Shown piece after piece: positions 4,893 to 5,279 of a stretch of DNA of 5,279 nucleotides. The position numbers were made by a program, and so were the translations under genes. Within the stretch, counting starts at the first letter, position 1. Every line of letters begins with the position of its first letter. The notes under the pieces were generated by a model, which saw only the letters and a list, made by a program, of their open reading frames with translations, had not been told where the DNA came from and searched no databases. The DNA is from DATKCJ01 sp035513275 (GTDB lineage Bacteria; Verrucomicrobiota; Verrucomicrobiia; Opitutales; Opitutaceae). The DNA lies in assembly GCA_035513275.1 (NCBI GenBank), contig DATKCJ010000216.1, positions 1 to 5,279 of the forward strand. Direction: 5' to 3'.

Positions 4893-5279
4893 CGGTGACT
4901 CGTAGATCTCGATCAGTGCGATGCCGCCGCCGCCGTTGCCTGTGGCGTGGATCGTGAACTCGCCGGTCGGGGCTGTCACTTGCAGGGCTGCGTCCTTGCT
5001 GCCGTCTGGAAGGTCGAAGGCTCCCGTCGGTCCGAAATAAGCGCGCGTCGCAAGTTCCCAATCTTCGTTCACCCCGATCGGCGTCGCGCCTGAGAAGGCG
5101 CGCAGGTGCGGATCTTGAACCACGGCACCCGGATTTGGCGGGTTCAGGTAGGGCGCGATTCCGGGACCGACGGCGCGCGCGAGCACGGACCGCGAGTTTG
5201 CGATCACCGCGGTGCCGAGGATGACGTTCTCTCCCGCGTTCATGTTGAGGCGGCACGACACGTTGGTAAGCCGCGTGCC
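4890..5279 (-). CDS. C-terminal domain of large secreted Verrucomicrobial-type protein, partial
   Basis: The minus frame is open from the right edge to TAG 4892-4890, giving the last 129 residues of a protein that starts outside the window. The pattern is recognisable: RLTNVSCRLNMNAGENVILG at the beginning, SVLARAVGPGIAPYL, a PHLRAFSG strand, IGVNEDWE, then AFDLPDGSKDAALQV and the ending GGGIALIEIYESP. This repeat-like beta domain ends many large, otherwise diverse extracellular proteins in Verrucomicrobiota (Opitutaceae in particular), from memory of the family. It probably acts in secretion, surface attachment or as a carbohydrate-related accessory domain; its biochemical role is not established to my knowledge. 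The upstream domains, which would define the protein's activity, are not visible. The frame is intact and high in G/C at third positions. The gene ends at its own hairpin and is convergent with the XylR-like fragment. Confidence 0.85.
   Translation of the reverse strand, partial: GTRLTNVSCRLNMNAGENVILGTAVIANSRSVLARAVGPGIAPYLNPPNPGAVVQDPHLRAFSGATPIGVNEDWELATRAYFGPTGAFDLPDGSKDAALQVTAPTGEFTIHATGNGGGGIALIEIYESP

Noticed and set aside
3813..4898. 361-codon plus-strand frame over the XylR-like region
   Set aside because: The translation is dominated by Arg, Ser and Pro, typical of an out-of-frame reading of GC-rich DNA. The XylR-like and AraC motifs lie in the other two plus frames.

Overview
The window looks like a chromosomal accessory stretch from a GC-rich member of the Verrucomicrobiota, most likely the Opitutaceae. 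This rests on recognised protein types: a secreted-protein C-terminal domain common in that phylum, a XylR-like (sugar-binding domain plus AraC helix-turn-helix) regulator, a SASA/CE6-type carbohydrate esterase, and a near-identical tandem PAS protein. It is inference from family recognition, not from a marker gene. No RNA gene, CRISPR array, transposase or replication origin was seen.

Left part (1-2011, all minus strand): a signalling cluster read right to left. A possible 81-codon Cys/His-rich ORF (2011-1766) overlaps by one base (TAGTG) the GTG start of a fusion protein. That protein has an XRE-type DNA-binding domain followed by a CheY/Rcp1-like receiver domain. Sixty bases after its TAA, in the same frame, comes a multi-PAS protein built of 128-residue tandem repeats, which runs off the left edge.

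Middle (2012-3283): an upstream region with a purine-rich 'gcacagag' repeat and a short dyad, then a complete exported SASA-family esterase gene (2213-3070, plus). It is followed by an intergenic stretch of stem-loops and a strong rho-independent terminator that serves the minus-strand gene to its right.

Right part (3284-5279): two genes that both lack their 5' ends meet head to head at about 3785-3845. To the left is a minus-strand unknown beta-rich protein; to the right is the plus-strand C-terminal two thirds of a XylR-like regulator. Each also carries what reads as a single-base deletion. This is best explained as a deletion or inversion scar with two decaying pseudogenes. After a cluster of inverted repeats, the window ends in the C-terminal domain of a large secreted minus-strand protein that begins outside the window.

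The best candidate for a less-described system is the XRE-receiver fusion coupled to the PAS-repeat sensor. The best structural observation is the double-truncation junction.
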